From NCBI GenBank assembly GCA_007741555.1, contig CP036526.1:3658001-3722000 (forward strand): 64,000 nucleotides of DNA. The letters are read 5' to 3'. The notes under the pieces were generated by a model. It had not been told where the DNA came from, made no database searches, and worked only from the letters and a program-made list of their open reading frames with translations. A program made the translations under genes and the position numbers. This DNA comes from Stieleria marina (lineage in GTDB: Bacteria; Planctomycetota; Planctomycetia; Pirellulales; Pirellulaceae). Positions within the stretch are counted from its first letter, which is position 1, and every line of letters starts with the position of its first letter. Positions 40,535-50,863 of the stretch are shown in pieces.

Positions 40535-42535
40535 ATGAACGAGAACCTTGACGCATCGGTCCCGTTTTTGGTCACGCCCAAGCAGGACGCTGGCGGTTTA
40601 GAATCTGTCGGGCCACGTCGGAGCATGGCTCAGCGAATGCCGCGTGGTTCCGCCTTATCTTCGGAGTCTGCCAAACTCTCACGGCTAAAGCACATCAAAG
40701 AGACCGGCTTCATCTCACCAGCACAGTTTCGCGACTCTGGTCTTGCAGCAGGAGGTTTGGAAGCAATCATTGGTCGCGTTTCTAACTTGCTTCCCGCTTG
40801 GTTTCTCGAGATCGGTGCCGCCAACAGCAAAGCGGTTTGTCTCTTGCAAGCTTCGGGAACCAACTACGAAGGCGAGCGTGGGTCGTGGAAAGGGACGGGA
40901 TTCTTAGTTTCCCCGAACATCTTGCTTACGAATCACCACGTCTTGAACTCCAAGAATGTTGCTCGCAATTCAGCATGCGTTTTCAACTTCCAAGCAAATG
41001 TTGATGGCACCGAACGCGAAACTCGTCGCTTTCGACTGAACCCTGACCGACTCTTTATCACAAGCCCCGCAACCGGCAACGGCCTTGACTTTACGTTCGT
41101 TTGGGTGGACGGCACGCCTTCCGATTTGTTCGGTACGGTGCGTTTAGATCGCAATCAATTCTCGATCACAAATCGGGAACGAGCGAATATTATTTCACAT
41201 CCAGATGGACGCCAGAAGACAGTCACCCTCCAGGACAATGTCGTCGACTGGCAAAATGACATGGTTGTTCACTACACATCGGACACCAAGCCCGGAAGTT
41301 CGGGTGCATGCGTTTGCAACAATGAATGGAAGCTCGTTGCTTTGCACCATGCGAGCCGGCGATCGGAGAACGGAGAACTGCGTAATGAGGGCATCAAGAT
41401 CGCCGCCATCGCCACTTGGCTAGAACAGATGATCGAACGCGGCGAGAACGTGAGCCAAGCTTCTGAAGCACTCTCTCTTTTTCGTGGATCAGACGAGGCA
41501 CTTGGCTATTTCGGTTCGCTTGGCCGGGGCACGGGAGGCACCGATTCGCTGGAGGCTGTAGTCAATGCGTACCGAGGTGAAGCCGATGACATTGACGTAG
41601 CGTTTTGGAACATCGAATGGTTCTCAAAACGATTTGAAGACAAAGTCGATGCAGTGGCCCGAATTATCTTCGAGATGAATCTTGACATCTGGGCCTTAGA
41701 GGAATCGTCACCAGCGGCAACCGAAAGACTGATTGAAGTATTGAATGAAGACTTTGGACTCAGCTACGAGATGAAAGCGTGCCAACCAAATGCGTCGCAA
41801 AACGTACAAACATGTACCGTTATTTGGAACACAGCAACCGTTGAATGCGAGCAAGAAGAGTGGGGTGACCCCATCGAAGAATGGCTGCAGGCCGACAGCA
41901 GAGACTTCGATGATCTGGGCCTCGAAGCGGTCGAAGGCAAGATTTTCAATCGCTATCCAGCTCTTTTCCACTTCACTGCCAAAAACCGCCCAGATGACGG
42001 TGAATTTGATTTTTATCTCATTCCGCTACATCTGAAGGCGCGTGGCGAAGGGAGCAAACGTCGAAAGTTGGCTTCAAAAATCCTCGCTGCAGCGGTCAAC
42101 AAGAAGATCGAAGAGGGTGCCGACAAAGATTTCCTTATTGGTGGTGACTATAACGCTGAACTTGCCAGTGGCGACTTCGATGCGTTGATTGAAGCTGATC
42201 TAGTCGCCGCAAGCGCCGCGGACGAAGAAGACGGATCATTCACCTATCTCAAGCGTCCGTACTTGTCGTTGATCGACCACATTTTTCTCTCGCCCAATTT
42301 GGCAAGCCAATTCGGCAACGATGACTTCTTCATCGTCGCTGCCGACCATGCGGATCCCCGGGACTTCGTTCGAGAAATCAGCGATCATCGTCCCGTACTC
42401 ATGCGACTTAGTCTGGCTCGCAATGAAGCCTCCAGAGCGACGAGTTCAGGACACGAGAGGATCGACAAAGAGGCGCTAGCCGAGTTAAAGAACGCGATCG
42501 GTTTGAACAAAAAGAAAAAGAAGGCAACGGCCTAG
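40535..42535 (+). CDS. Trypsin-like protease fused to an EEP nuclease
   Basis: A 666-residue cytoplasmic protein. Residues 95-300 form a trypsin/V8-like protease: GTGFLVSPNILLTNHHV (His), GLDFTFVW (Asp) and KPGSSGACVCNN (Ser). Residues 350-630 form an endonuclease/exonuclease/phosphatase domain: AFWNIEWF, LDIWALEE, FLIGGDYNAEL and ISDHRPVL, the standard metal and catalytic positions. No signal peptide. Protease and nuclease in one chain, next to other proteases, suggests a proteolysis-activated effector of the type described in NTP-dependent conflict systems; that is inference. Confidence 0.85.
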   Translation: MNENLDASVPFLVTPKQDAGGLESVGPRRSMAQRMPRGSALSSESAKLSRLKHIKETGFISPAQFRDSGLAAGGLEAIIGRVSNLLPAWFLEIGAANSKAVCLLQASGTNYEGERGSWKGTGFLVSPNILLTNHHVLNSKNVARNSACVFNFQANVDGTERETRRFRLNPDRLFITSPATGNGLDFTFVWVDGTPSDLFGTVRLDRNQFSITNRERANIISHPDGRQKTVTLQDNVVDWQNDMVVHYTSDTKPGSSGACVCNNEWKLVALHHASRRSENGELRNEGIKIAAIATWLEQMIERGENVSQASEALSLFRGSDEALGYFGSLGRGTGGTDSLEAVVNAYRGEADDIDVAFWNIEWFSKRFEDKVDAVARIIFEMNLDIWALEESSPAATERLIEVLNEDFGLSYEMKACQPNASQNVQTCTVIWNTATVECEQEEWGDPIEEWLQADSRDFDDLGLEAVEGKIFNRYPALFHFTAKNRPDDGEFDFYLIPLHLKARGEGSKRRKLASKILAAAVNKKIEEGADKDFLIGGDYNAELASGDFDALIEADLVAASAADEEDGSFTYLKRPYLSLIDHIFLSPNLASQFGNDDFFIVAADHADPRDFVREISDHRPVLMRLSLARNEASRATSSGHERIDKEALAELKNAIGLNKKKKKATA

Positions 42536-42563
42536 GCAATACTTGAAGAGGAGCGACATCGAG

Positions 42564-43994
42564 ATGAAGCTACGAAGACACATTTGCGACCCAGCGAAGC
42601 CTTGCTGGGTTCCTCCCGATCCAACGTTGATGCAACGTCTACTGGGGCGTTTTCGCGAGTTGCAAAAGCAACGTCGCCTACCCGCTGGCTGGACATTCCA
42701 GGACTATTTCACGTTTTGGCTCTCAAGACGGCGTGGTCGGAATGTTCCAGGTATTGACGACGGACTGATCTCAGAGGTTCAGGAAAAACCGTTTGAGCAG
42801 TTGCAGAAGATTAGTCGCCCCGCAAAGAAGCTCGCCGGGACGGTCCGTACGATTGTTCTCTTGGTTGACTTCGAGGATGAACCACACGCCGATGAGAATT
42901 CGCTCGGAGTATTCGATGAAATGTTATTTGGTTCGATACCGTCTGGCAGTATGTCCGAGTACTACTCCGAAGTGAGCAACTCGAACATCACCATCGAGGG
43001 CGAAGTGCATGGTTGGTTCCGAATGCCGGAAAAATTGAGCTACTACACTAATGCCGGATCAGGGACTCTAACGACCTACCCGCGCAATTCTCAGGGACTG
43101 GCTGAACACGCCGTTCAGGCGGCGCTAGCCGAGGGCGTCGACTTCTCTGAGTATGACGTTTTTGGAGAAAAGATCGTCACGGCACTGTTCGTTATCCACG
43201 CTGGACGGGGAGCGGAGCAAACTGGATCGCCGCATGATATCTGGAGCCACAAATGGCAAATCCCGAACGGTGGAGTCGAAGTAAGTTCATCACCGAAGAT
43301 TCAAGCACAAACCTACCTGACAGTTCCCGAAGACTGCGCTGTGGGGGTCTGCGCCCATGAGTGGGGGCATCTTGCTGCGAGATGGGCCGATTACTACGAC
43401 ACCGGTGAAACAGGTGCAAGCCAAGGGCTTGGCATGTACTGCCTGATGGCTTCTGGTTCTTGGGGGGAAGGCGGCAAGTCTCCCACGTATCCCAACGGAA
43501 TGTTGCGGTCATTCCACGATTGGATCGACGTGCAAGCGATCGACAGCGACGCTGAGGTCGAACTTAGGCCTGCAAGCGAGGGTGGTGGTGTCGTGTTGAT
43601 TCGGAACAACGCAACCATGACAAACTCTCAATATGTCGTTTGCGAGTTTCGCAAACGAACTGGCATGGACCGCGCGCTTCCCGATGAAGGTCTTGCCGTT
43701 TACGTTGTGGATGAATCTATTGAAAACGTAAACGATGAAAACAACCTCGCCATCGAGCTAATTCAAGCTGATGGAAATCGTGATCTCGCCAAAAGCGGCC
43801 ACTTCGGAAACACGGGTGACGAGCATGACTTGTTCCCGCATCGAAAAGAAAACGGACAGACCATGCGAACATTGGGTAAGACTACAAAGCCTCGTATCAA
43901 CCTGCCAGATGGTTCATGGTCCGGTATCACGATTCGCGTTTCTACATACGAAGGCCGTTCGTCGCTATCAATCACCATTTCTATTGACGACTAA
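42564..43994 (+). CDS. M6-like (immune inhibitor A type) metalloprotease
   Basis: A 476-residue zinc protease with the HExxH motif in VCAHEWGHLAARWADYYD and the M6-type opening VRTIVLLVDFEDEPHADE and SGSMSEYYSEVS. The C-terminal segment is beta-rich. No signal peptide is visible, unusual for a normally secreted family. ATG 42564 is chosen over TTG 42543 because GAGGAG precedes it. It lies 28 bases after the protease-nuclease gene. Confidence 0.85.
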   Translation: MKLRRHICDPAKPCWVPPDPTLMQRLLGRFRELQKQRRLPAGWTFQDYFTFWLSRRRGRNVPGIDDGLISEVQEKPFEQLQKISRPAKKLAGTVRTIVLLVDFEDEPHADENSLGVFDEMLFGSIPSGSMSEYYSEVSNSNITIEGEVHGWFRMPEKLSYYTNAGSGTLTTYPRNSQGLAEHAVQAALAEGVDFSEYDVFGEKIVTALFVIHAGRGAEQTGSPHDIWSHKWQIPNGGVEVSSSPKIQAQTYLTVPEDCAVGVCAHEWGHLAARWADYYDTGETGASQGLGMYCLMASGSWGEGGKSPTYPNGMLRSFHDWIDVQAIDSDAEVELRPASEGGGVVLIRNNATMTNSQYVVCEFRKRTGMDRALPDEGLAVYVVDESIENVNDENNLAIELIQADGNRDLAKSGHFGNTGDEHDLFPHRKENGQTMRTLGKTTKPRINLPDGSWSGITIRVSTYEGRSSLSITISIDD

Positions 43995-44046
43995 CGAATT
44001 TACGACACGCTACTTGTTTTCGCACCTTAGACAAAGAGATACACCT

Positions 44047-45573
44047 ATGACAGATAAAAACGCTCCCGAGCAGTCTTCGTCATCATCGACACCCTCACCT
44101 TCTGATTTAGAAGCAGACTTGTCGCCGGATCTTCGTCCAACCGATTTGGTTACTGCGTGGAAGGTGAACGAGCTAGTCGTCAAGTTTCTACGCACACGAT
44201 ACATGGTGTTTTTTTGGGGCGCAATGATTCTCGCACCAGTTGTTGGTGTCATTGGCGGTGCATTTATTGAAAGCCAGCTGTTCTCTGGGTCAATGGACAG
44301 GATGCTTGACGATGCCAAGACTTCGCTTTCATCTCAAGTCGATCAGGCGAAAAGCGAAGTGACGAAAAGTGTCTCGTACGCTAAGACTTCGATCGCCGAC
44401 CAAGTAGACGTAGCGAAGAAAGATATTGCGGGAAGCGTAACTGACGCTAAGGACTCTATCGATCAAGCAAAAACCGATGCGAGGCTGGCAGCGGCGGAAG
44501 CAAAAAAAGAAATCTCGGAAAACACCAAAGAAGCATCGCAGTATCTCACTGAAATTCGATCAACCCGTGCGGCTCTTGAATACGTGATGCGGGGAACCAA
44601 AACTGGGGAGCTCGCCATGGTTCATGAGCGCAGCACTAAGCTCGAGGAAGCACTTAGAGGTTTTGAGGGAAAGCTCGATAAGCTCGAATCAGATTTGGTA
44701 TCAGAATACCCAGATGGAGTTGAAGACTTGCTGAAAGTCGCAGACGATACCCGAAAACTTAAAGAAGCGGTTGAGAATATACAGTTGGTGCTTGACGAAG
44801 GTGGGCCAGCAGGAGCCCTTGCCGGTGCGTTTTTTAAGATTTACGAGTTTCTTTGCACAGTAGAAGTTCAGCTTTATACGCCACGTAGTACGCCAGCCGA
44901 TCACCTTGAGACCCTGGCAGCAGAGTGTTCGCAGATTTCAGCAAAGGTTTCCTTCTCAAAGGACGGAAAGAATGAGCTGACTCAGATAATCGATTGGCCT
45001 AGTGTTTCGCCGGAAATTTCGTTTGCACCACGATCAGTGGAAGGAGAATTGGTGGACGAAGCCTTGAGTGTTCCAGACGAACTCGAAGGGCTTGGACGTC
45101 CCTCGGAACGAGTATTGCGTCTTGGATTCGACTTTCCGGATAACCCACAGTGGTGGAAGATCGCGGGAACTGATACGAGCCAAGTTAAGCGAATCGACTT
45201 ACGGGATTTCGCGGACTTCAACACGATTCGTATTGAACTTTCGTTTCCTCCTGCACTGGAGGAAACACGAAAGAAATTCATGGCGTGCACCCTTTCGGGA
45301 GTTGTGCCTCCACGGCTAATTGATATCACTGCGAACGTCAATCGAGTTCAAATGCCTCTGGCTCACGACAATGTTAAAGGCGAGGAAGTGTACACTGGCT
45401 CAATCGATGGAAAGCCGGCGGTTGCAGAAATCGCAGGTGTGGCGAAGACTGAGACAACGGAAGAGGTTAAAGCTGTTCCTGCGCAACTAGGTACGATCGT
45501 TTTGACGTTCAGGAAGACGACCGTTTTCGCGAGCGCGAAAGAAGCCTATATCAAAGGGCTAAATATGAAATGA
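44047..45573 (+). CDS. Membrane-anchored coiled-coil protein
   Basis: A 508-residue protein: about 55 polar residues, one membrane segment (YMVFFWGAMILAPVVGVIGG), then a long coiled coil (residues 85-245) built of repeats such as QVDQAKSEVTKSVSYAKTS and QVDVAKKDIAGSVTDAKDS, and a beta-rich C-terminal part. The first ATG after the M6 gene is 44047. The repeats resemble LEA or methyl-accepting-like helices. It could anchor or sense for the neighbouring proteases. Confidence 0.65.
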   Translation: MTDKNAPEQSSSSSTPSPSDLEADLSPDLRPTDLVTAWKVNELVVKFLRTRYMVFFWGAMILAPVVGVIGGAFIESQLFSGSMDRMLDDAKTSLSSQVDQAKSEVTKSVSYAKTSIADQVDVAKKDIAGSVTDAKDSIDQAKTDARLAAAEAKKEISENTKEASQYLTEIRSTRAALEYVMRGTKTGELAMVHERSTKLEEALRGFEGKLDKLESDLVSEYPDGVEDLLKVADDTRKLKEAVENIQLVLDEGGPAGALAGAFFKIYEFLCTVEVQLYTPRSTPADHLETLAAECSQISAKVSFSKDGKNELTQIIDWPSVSPEISFAPRSVEGELVDEALSVPDELEGLGRPSERVLRLGFDFPDNPQWWKIAGTDTSQVKRIDLRDFADFNTIRIELSFPPALEETRKKFMACTLSGVVPPRLIDITANVNRVQMPLAHDNVKGEEVYTGSIDGKPAVAEIAGVAKTETTEEVKAVPAQLGTIVLTFRKTTVFASAKEAYIKGLNMK

Positions 45574-45619
45574 GAATGTCCAATTTCTGAATTTCAGTGT
45601 GATCCTCGCCGCTACCATA

Positions 45620-46645
45620 ATGAAACTCAATAAGAAAGAGAGGGAACTTCTGGTTCTCGAACTGGTGGCGTTGTCGGCATCACAGCGGGCTGACTTCATG
45701 GCTGCTCATGAGTTGCCAGTGTCTCTCAGTAACAAAGGTGAAGTTCGCGAGCGGATCGTTGATTCAATCAACAGCGGTGATATCGATTATTCCGACATCA
45801 TCGGCTACTTGGATGCGGTCGTTCCGTGGGGCAAGCAACACGTCTATCTCTACAAAGGACCAAAAGGGTCCACAAAGAACACTTGGCAAAAGAAGGCATG
45901 GGTTCTCGATCTCTTGAAGCAACACGCGCCAGACGTGCACACGCTCGCTGGCAGTGCGGCACAGGTCGGGATTCCAGCAGAATTGACACCGACGTCCATC
46001 GCAATCACTTCAAAGCGGATTGCTGTGCAGCTTGTTCGTCGTCGGGAGTGGTTTGAACGCGATTCAAGCTACGACAAACAGAGCGAAACCCCCGCAGGTG
46101 AACCCATCGAACTTCGCGCCTTTGTTCATCGCGTCATTCGCAACCTGATCGTGTTTGAATGGGATTTGAAATCCAACACGGCGGCGTTACGTATTTCGCA
46201 ACTCGGCGGGGGCATTCGTTACGAGAATGTGAAGCAAGAAGTCACCGACCTACTCGCATCGTGGCTTCCGTTGAGTACGTTTTCGCTGCTTGATATCCAC
46301 CCAGCGATTTTGAGCCTTGTAAATCTAGAGCAATCCGGAATTGGAATTACGCGCAGCCACAATTTTGAAGTGCTCACGAGCACCGACCGATCGGTTTCGG
46401 TAAGCAGCAACGCGAGCAATACGTCAGCCATCGGGGACAAGGCGACTAAAGCCGTGTTAAAAGCGATTCCCGGTACGGCTGTTGGCAAAATCGGCAATTT
46501 CTATTGGCTTCCCAAACCCGGCAACCCTCTGTCCGGAGACCTGCGTGTCGTTCTGGTCGGTGACAAGGATCGAGTTAACTTCACGGCACCCTCCAACGAG
46601 AAGATCATTCAGCGTGTACTTTCAGATATCCGCAAGCATTGCTGA
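45620..46645 (+). CDS. Hypothetical protein with N-terminal helical domain
   Basis: A 341-residue soluble protein. Residues 1-80 (MKLNKKERELLVLELVALSA start) form a small helical domain of the size of effector-associated domains found on trypsin-like conflict proteins. The rest is mixed alpha/beta without a recognised motif. Its 3' end overlaps the next gene's probable GTG start by 32 bases. Likely an adaptor for that protease; inference. Confidence 0.55.
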   Translation: MKLNKKERELLVLELVALSASQRADFMAAHELPVSLSNKGEVRERIVDSINSGDIDYSDIIGYLDAVVPWGKQHVYLYKGPKGSTKNTWQKKAWVLDLLKQHAPDVHTLAGSAAQVGIPAELTPTSIAITSKRIAVQLVRRREWFERDSSYDKQSETPAGEPIELRAFVHRVIRNLIVFEWDLKSNTAALRISQLGGGIRYENVKQEVTDLLASWLPLSTFSLLDIHPAILSLVNLEQSGIGITRSHNFEVLTSTDRSVSVSSNASNTSAIGDKATKAVLKAIPGTAVGKIGNFYWLPKPGNPLSGDLRVVLVGDKDRVNFTAPSNEKIIQRVLSDIRKHC

Positions 46646-47822
46646 AAGTCACTCCGATTTTCAGCCAGAAATCGAGTTCGTTGATGCCGTGTTGGACGAG
46701 GCAGAAACAACGTCGACTTATCGCGCAGAACATTTGGCTCGAATAAGTCGTTTGGATCTCGCTCGCATCGAAGCCGTGCTGGACATGTACGCGGATGAGG
46801 ATGCACTCACTTGCGTAGAAACATTTGCCTGTGAAAATTGCCAAACGCTGGCGAGCCTTGAAGAAATTGAGGACGCCATTCAGGAGAATGGTGTGTTTGA
46901 GTGCAGTCGCTGCAACCGCCAGTTCGATCAAGCTGAATATGATCCGACCGCGGCGCTGTCGGTCTACTACTTCGATCCTGAGTCGGTAGAACGCGTCCCC
47001 GATAGCGAGATCAGGCAACTCATCGAAAACGCAGCCGAGCCGGCGTTTGATCTTGATCAGGATTCGTTCCTAGAAGAAGCAACCGGACGCAACCGGCTTC
47101 TCAAGGTCAGTAAACTGGTCGACTGGTTGCGATTCGCAAATCAGCGAATTTGTCGTGTCCGCTATGACGGTGATGATTTCGGAACTGGTTTTCTCATCGC
47201 CGACGATCTGGTTCTCACTTGCCATCATGTCGTGAAAGACTATCTGGCGAAGTCCGATCGAGAGTTTCTATCCGTGTGCTTCGATGCAGTCGGTGAAACG
47301 GAAGAAGCAATTATTCCGGTCGATCCGAGCTGGGATATTCCCAATTCAGAACCAAGTGAATCGGACGAACGGGGAACTGACACGCTGCCTGGAGTAGATC
47401 AACTTGACTTTGCGATTTTGAAACTGAATACGAGTGTGGGCGAGCAGCGAGGCGCCTTCTCAATTACGGAAACACGCCGACTACCTCGGGCAGGGAATCG
47501 TATTTTGATTGCAGGTCACCCTGGCCCAAACGCGCCCTTGCAACCGCTAATGTTCTCAATGCCAGACGACTACATCGGCGAGAACGAAAACGGAACACGC
47601 ATGATCTACAAGACCAGCACGCTGAAAGGCTCTTCCGGATCCCCCGTCTTCGACCGAAAGTACCGACTCATCGGCTTGCATCACAACCGAGGCGAAGAGG
47701 GCGAAACGTTCTTCAAGAACAATCGAGGGGTCCCAACCGCCAAGATCGCCTCGTATTTGAAAACGTCGCGATGGAATGATTTAGAGGAAATAAGAGCGTT
47801 GCTCGGATTGAACGAACCCTGA
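46614..47822 (+). CDS. Trypsin-like protease with zinc ribbon
   Basis: About 402 residues from GTG 46614. An N-terminal helical segment is followed by a zinc ribbon (CENCQTL...CSRCNRQF, about 72-105) and a trypsin-like domain: TGFLIADDLVLTCHHVV (His), QLDFAILKL (Asp) and KGSSGSPVFD (Ser). No signal peptide. The second trypsin-like protease of this cluster; conflict-system proteases of this type are usually activated by an adaptor domain. Confidence 0.8.
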   Translation: MYFQISASIAESHSDFQPEIEFVDAVLDEAETTSTYRAEHLARISRLDLARIEAVLDMYADEDALTCVETFACENCQTLASLEEIEDAIQENGVFECSRCNRQFDQAEYDPTAALSVYYFDPESVERVPDSEIRQLIENAAEPAFDLDQDSFLEEATGRNRLLKVSKLVDWLRFANQRICRVRYDGDDFGTGFLIADDLVLTCHHVVKDYLAKSDREFLSVCFDAVGETEEAIIPVDPSWDIPNSEPSESDERGTDTLPGVDQLDFAILKLNTSVGEQRGAFSITETRRLPRAGNRILIAGHPGPNAPLQPLMFSMPDDYIGENENGTRMIYKTSTLKGSSGSPVFDRKYRLIGLHHNRGEEGETFFKNNRGVPTAKIASYLKTSRWNDLEEIRALLGLNEP

Positions 47823-48157
47823 AACGCGTAGTGCACGCTTCGCCCTGGCGAAACGTGTCAGGTGTATCCTCAATATTTGATCTGGCAGAGTCTCTTGATT
47901 GGTCTCGCTATTGAAGTGCTGTATTCGCCAATGTAGCAGTGCGCGAGCGACGAATCCCGGGTTATGAAGTCGTAGTATCGCGTGGTGCGCAACCATTCAG
48001 CAGTTTTTTTTTTGCCCGGCGTTTACCACTTTTTTGTGTGACGGCGGGTAGATTTCCGCTGTGGACAAATTGTGCGGAGAGACCTTTTGAAAGGAGTTCG
48101 GTTCCCTCAACTTCAATTAGACCCTTCGGTTTACTCCGACCGCCGGGTTAACGAACA

Positions 48158-48196
48158 AGCCGACGTTGGTCTACATGACCGACGCCGGCTTTTTTC
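48158..48196 (+). terminator. Probable terminator after the protease cluster
   Basis: AGCCGACGTTGG and CCGACGCCGGCT pair imperfectly and are followed by six T. The surrounding 47823-48590 region has no convincing gene; it is rich in GGTCTCT-type short repeats. Confidence 0.55.
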
Positions 48197-48590
48197 GTGC
48201 TTTACCGCAATCCTGGTAAGGACTTACGTCAACGCCGGCCGGCGACAGATCTCTCTGAGTGTCTCTGGAAAAGTACTATCCGATCGCCGGCGAAACGGTC
48301 TCTGGGGCGATCTCGGCCAAAGGTCTCTCTTGTCTCTGTACTATTTGACCTCAAGGTTATGAAGTCTCAGAGTGCTATCGGAAGAAAGTGGTCAACGTCT
48401 CCTGCCAACCGAAAGCACCCGCGATTGGTAATCCCTGAGGTGGAAAATACGGACATGTCGGCTGTCGGTAAGCTAGATTTCTGAGCGGCACCCGCTCGTT
48501 ACGGTTCTGAGCGCCCAACGATCGCGATTTGATCGGTTGCCCGTGAGTTGTTGAACTGGGGCAGACCTTATCTCTGTAACGATTTTGCGG

Positions 48591-50339
48591 ATGAAGTATG
48601 CACTTATCATCACCGGCGTTCTCGCCGGGCTAGCGATCACGGCTCCCCAGCTAGTGGTGTTGGGGTATTTCCTGTTGGTCGTGCCGGGCTTGGTTCTCAA
48701 CGTCGCGCCTACGGTGTTTGTCTACCTGGCCGTGACGGCGGTCGTTCGACGACTGTTGCCCATCGGCTCGCCCATGAAGGCTACCGCGGTGGCATTCGGT
48801 GTCACGCTGCTGCTGGGTTGGGCTGTCATGCAGCCGTTTCGTTTGGCGGCAATCGCTGCGTATCACGCCGACGAGTTGCCTGATGTGGTGCCCAGTCAGG
48901 TCATCGAACTTGATGGCCACGTTCGTATCGAAAGGCCGGATCAACGTCGCGAGCCTGAATGTGACTACTTGGCTCTCGCCGCGCTCGACTCGCCGCTGGT
49001 GGAAAGTCTTACTACAGTCACCGCCGGGCGCGGAAAACCGTCAGATACTCTACCCTCCGCCGCCTACGCCTTGGTCTCCGCGAAGGCAGATCCCGCCGCA
49101 GGCATTTTTCCGAATGAGCCGGGTCGGATCGTCCGCGAGTATCCGCCGCTGGTTCAGGCGAACCGTGGCATGAGGGTGATCACGGCGTCTAAAGCGGTGG
49201 AGGCGAATTGGGCGGTGCGATTGGCCGGAGATGAGCGACTGCGAGAGGTCGACGCAATCGAAGATGAGGCGGCGGATTGGATCATCCGCATCGACAGCCA
49301 ATCGAACTACCGAACTTCTATCCTCCAACGGGTCACAATTCTTGACTCGAAGGGCACGGTCCGTTTTCGCAAGAGCTATCGAAAGCAGGCCGTCCCCGCT
49401 CGCATGTTCTACTTCGGATTTCAAGCGACCATGGCTGGCGGCCCAGTATCGGCGTCCTTCCATGTTGGGCGTCAGCTCATGCAATCTGGCGAGCGGTCAC
49501 TGGAGCCGGAACCCACGCTGTTGCAAGCGATCAAGTTCACTGTTCCGCCGTGTGACGCACAGGCACTGGAACTGCTGCGGGACCAAACCGTGCAAGCACT
49601 TGATGACCCGATTGCAACTACCGCGCAGCTCGATTTGGCAAGTCGTTACCTCGGGTTGTTTTTCTTTGACACAAAAACGCAGGACCATGCACTGATCGCG
49701 AGGATCGTGGCCGACGAACGCGTCAGAGACATCGAAACGCCAATCAAAAATGTCTTCTCAAACGACAAGACGCCCGCCGCGATGCGGGATGCCTATGTCG
49801 ATCGAATTTCCATGGACCACACCTCGGCAAGCCTGCGTCATTGGTTAGCCGAGCGTTTGGTAAGTTTTCCGCCAGGAACGTTTGCCAATCCGGATGCGAA
49901 GTATCTCGCCATCTGGGACTCACCTGAGATTTACCAACAAGCGGCACCGCTGATTGCGACCTTGGCTGATCTTGGCCCGAAACTCGCGATGCCCAAACTC
50001 GAATCAATGCTCGACACCGCGCTTGCGGTGCCGCATTGGCGCGATCGACGCTCAACAATTGACGGAATCCGAGCGGCGCTGATTCGTTTGGGTCCGCAGG
50101 CATCGGCCGCAGCACCACGGATACGAGAACTGTTTTTAAGTCGCCCGTCGCCAATCATGAACAGCTCCGGCGACGCCGATCAGTGGCGATTCGCGTTGGC
50201 CAGAATGGGTGTCGCGATCGAGGACTTGCCAGTCTTCCCAAATCAATCACCAAAGTCCGTCGAGCGGAACCTCCGCCAAGTATCCGACAAGATGCGACGG
50301 TATGAACAAGAAAATGCAACAAGGGAAGAAGAAACATGA
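48591..50339 (+). CDS. Hypothetical membrane protein
   Basis: A 582-residue protein with two N-terminal membrane segments (GVLAGLAITAPQLVVLGYFLL and the following stretch) and a large domain outside. The C-terminal part (LKSMLDT-, APRIRELFLSRP) has HEAT-like helices. Start ATG 48591 rather than TTG 48585. It overlaps the next gene by 4 bases. No family recognised. Confidence 0.65.
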   Translation: MKYALIITGVLAGLAITAPQLVVLGYFLLVVPGLVLNVAPTVFVYLAVTAVVRRLLPIGSPMKATAVAFGVTLLLGWAVMQPFRLAAIAAYHADELPDVVPSQVIELDGHVRIERPDQRREPECDYLALAALDSPLVESLTTVTAGRGKPSDTLPSAAYALVSAKADPAAGIFPNEPGRIVREYPPLVQANRGMRVITASKAVEANWAVRLAGDERLREVDAIEDEAADWIIRIDSQSNYRTSILQRVTILDSKGTVRFRKSYRKQAVPARMFYFGFQATMAGGPVSASFHVGRQLMQSGERSLEPEPTLLQAIKFTVPPCDAQALELLRDQTVQALDDPIATTAQLDLASRYLGLFFFDTKTQDHALIARIVADERVRDIETPIKNVFSNDKTPAAMRDAYVDRISMDHTSASLRHWLAERLVSFPPGTFANPDAKYLAIWDSPEIYQQAAPLIATLADLGPKLAMPKLESMLDTALAVPHWRDRRSTIDGIRAALIRLGPQASAAAPRIRELFLSRPSPIMNSSGDADQWRFALARMGVAIEDLPVFPNQSPKSVERNLRQVSDKMRRYEQENATREEET

Positions 50340-50833
50340 TCGGTAACTTGCTCTTCTATCTGATGAGCCTCAGTCTGCCATTTGGCCTCGTATTAGCGAT
50401 GTCGAAACGCTGCTCAGAGCGGTGGAACCGGCTGGCCCGCGCTTATCCAGTTGTTAGTGGCATCGAATGTGTTACCAAGCGAACCATGCAGACAGTGATT
50501 CTGGATGGCGTAAGTTTGCAATGGAACTCATATAAAGGCATCGTCACCGTCGGCGTGACGAGCAAGGGAATTCTGTTGAAGGTCATGCCTCCTTTCTCGA
50601 TCTTTCACCCGCCAATATTGATCCCCTATCGCGAATGCCAGGTCGAACCGAGGCGATGGTACTTGATAGGAAAGACGGTTCAGTACACGTTGCGTCAGGC
50701 GGGTGAGCTGAAGCTCATTCTCCACGAAGACACGCAAGAATGGATTGAATCGCAAGTCGCCAGTCTGGCCATCGCACAGGCAGACACTCCAATCAGCGAA
50801 GATGAGTTTGCGGTCATGCAGACGACTGGGTGA
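50336..50833 (+). CDS. Hypothetical protein, membrane-associated
   Basis: 165 residues; an N-terminal hydrophobic segment (LLFYLMSLSLPFGLVLAM) and a beta-rich remainder (TVGVTSKGILLKVMPPFSIF) similar to PH-like or band-type small domains. Translationally coupled to the preceding membrane protein. Confidence 0.6.
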   Translation: MIGNLLFYLMSLSLPFGLVLAMSKRCSERWNRLARAYPVVSGIECVTKRTMQTVILDGVSLQWNSYKGIVTVGVTSKGILLKVMPPFSIFHPPILIPYRECQVEPRRWYLIGKTVQYTLRQAGELKLILHEDTQEWIESQVASLAIAQADTPISEDEFAVMQTTG

Positions 50834-50863
50834 TTCGCAACTCGGCCAGATAGCTCGGCTCTT

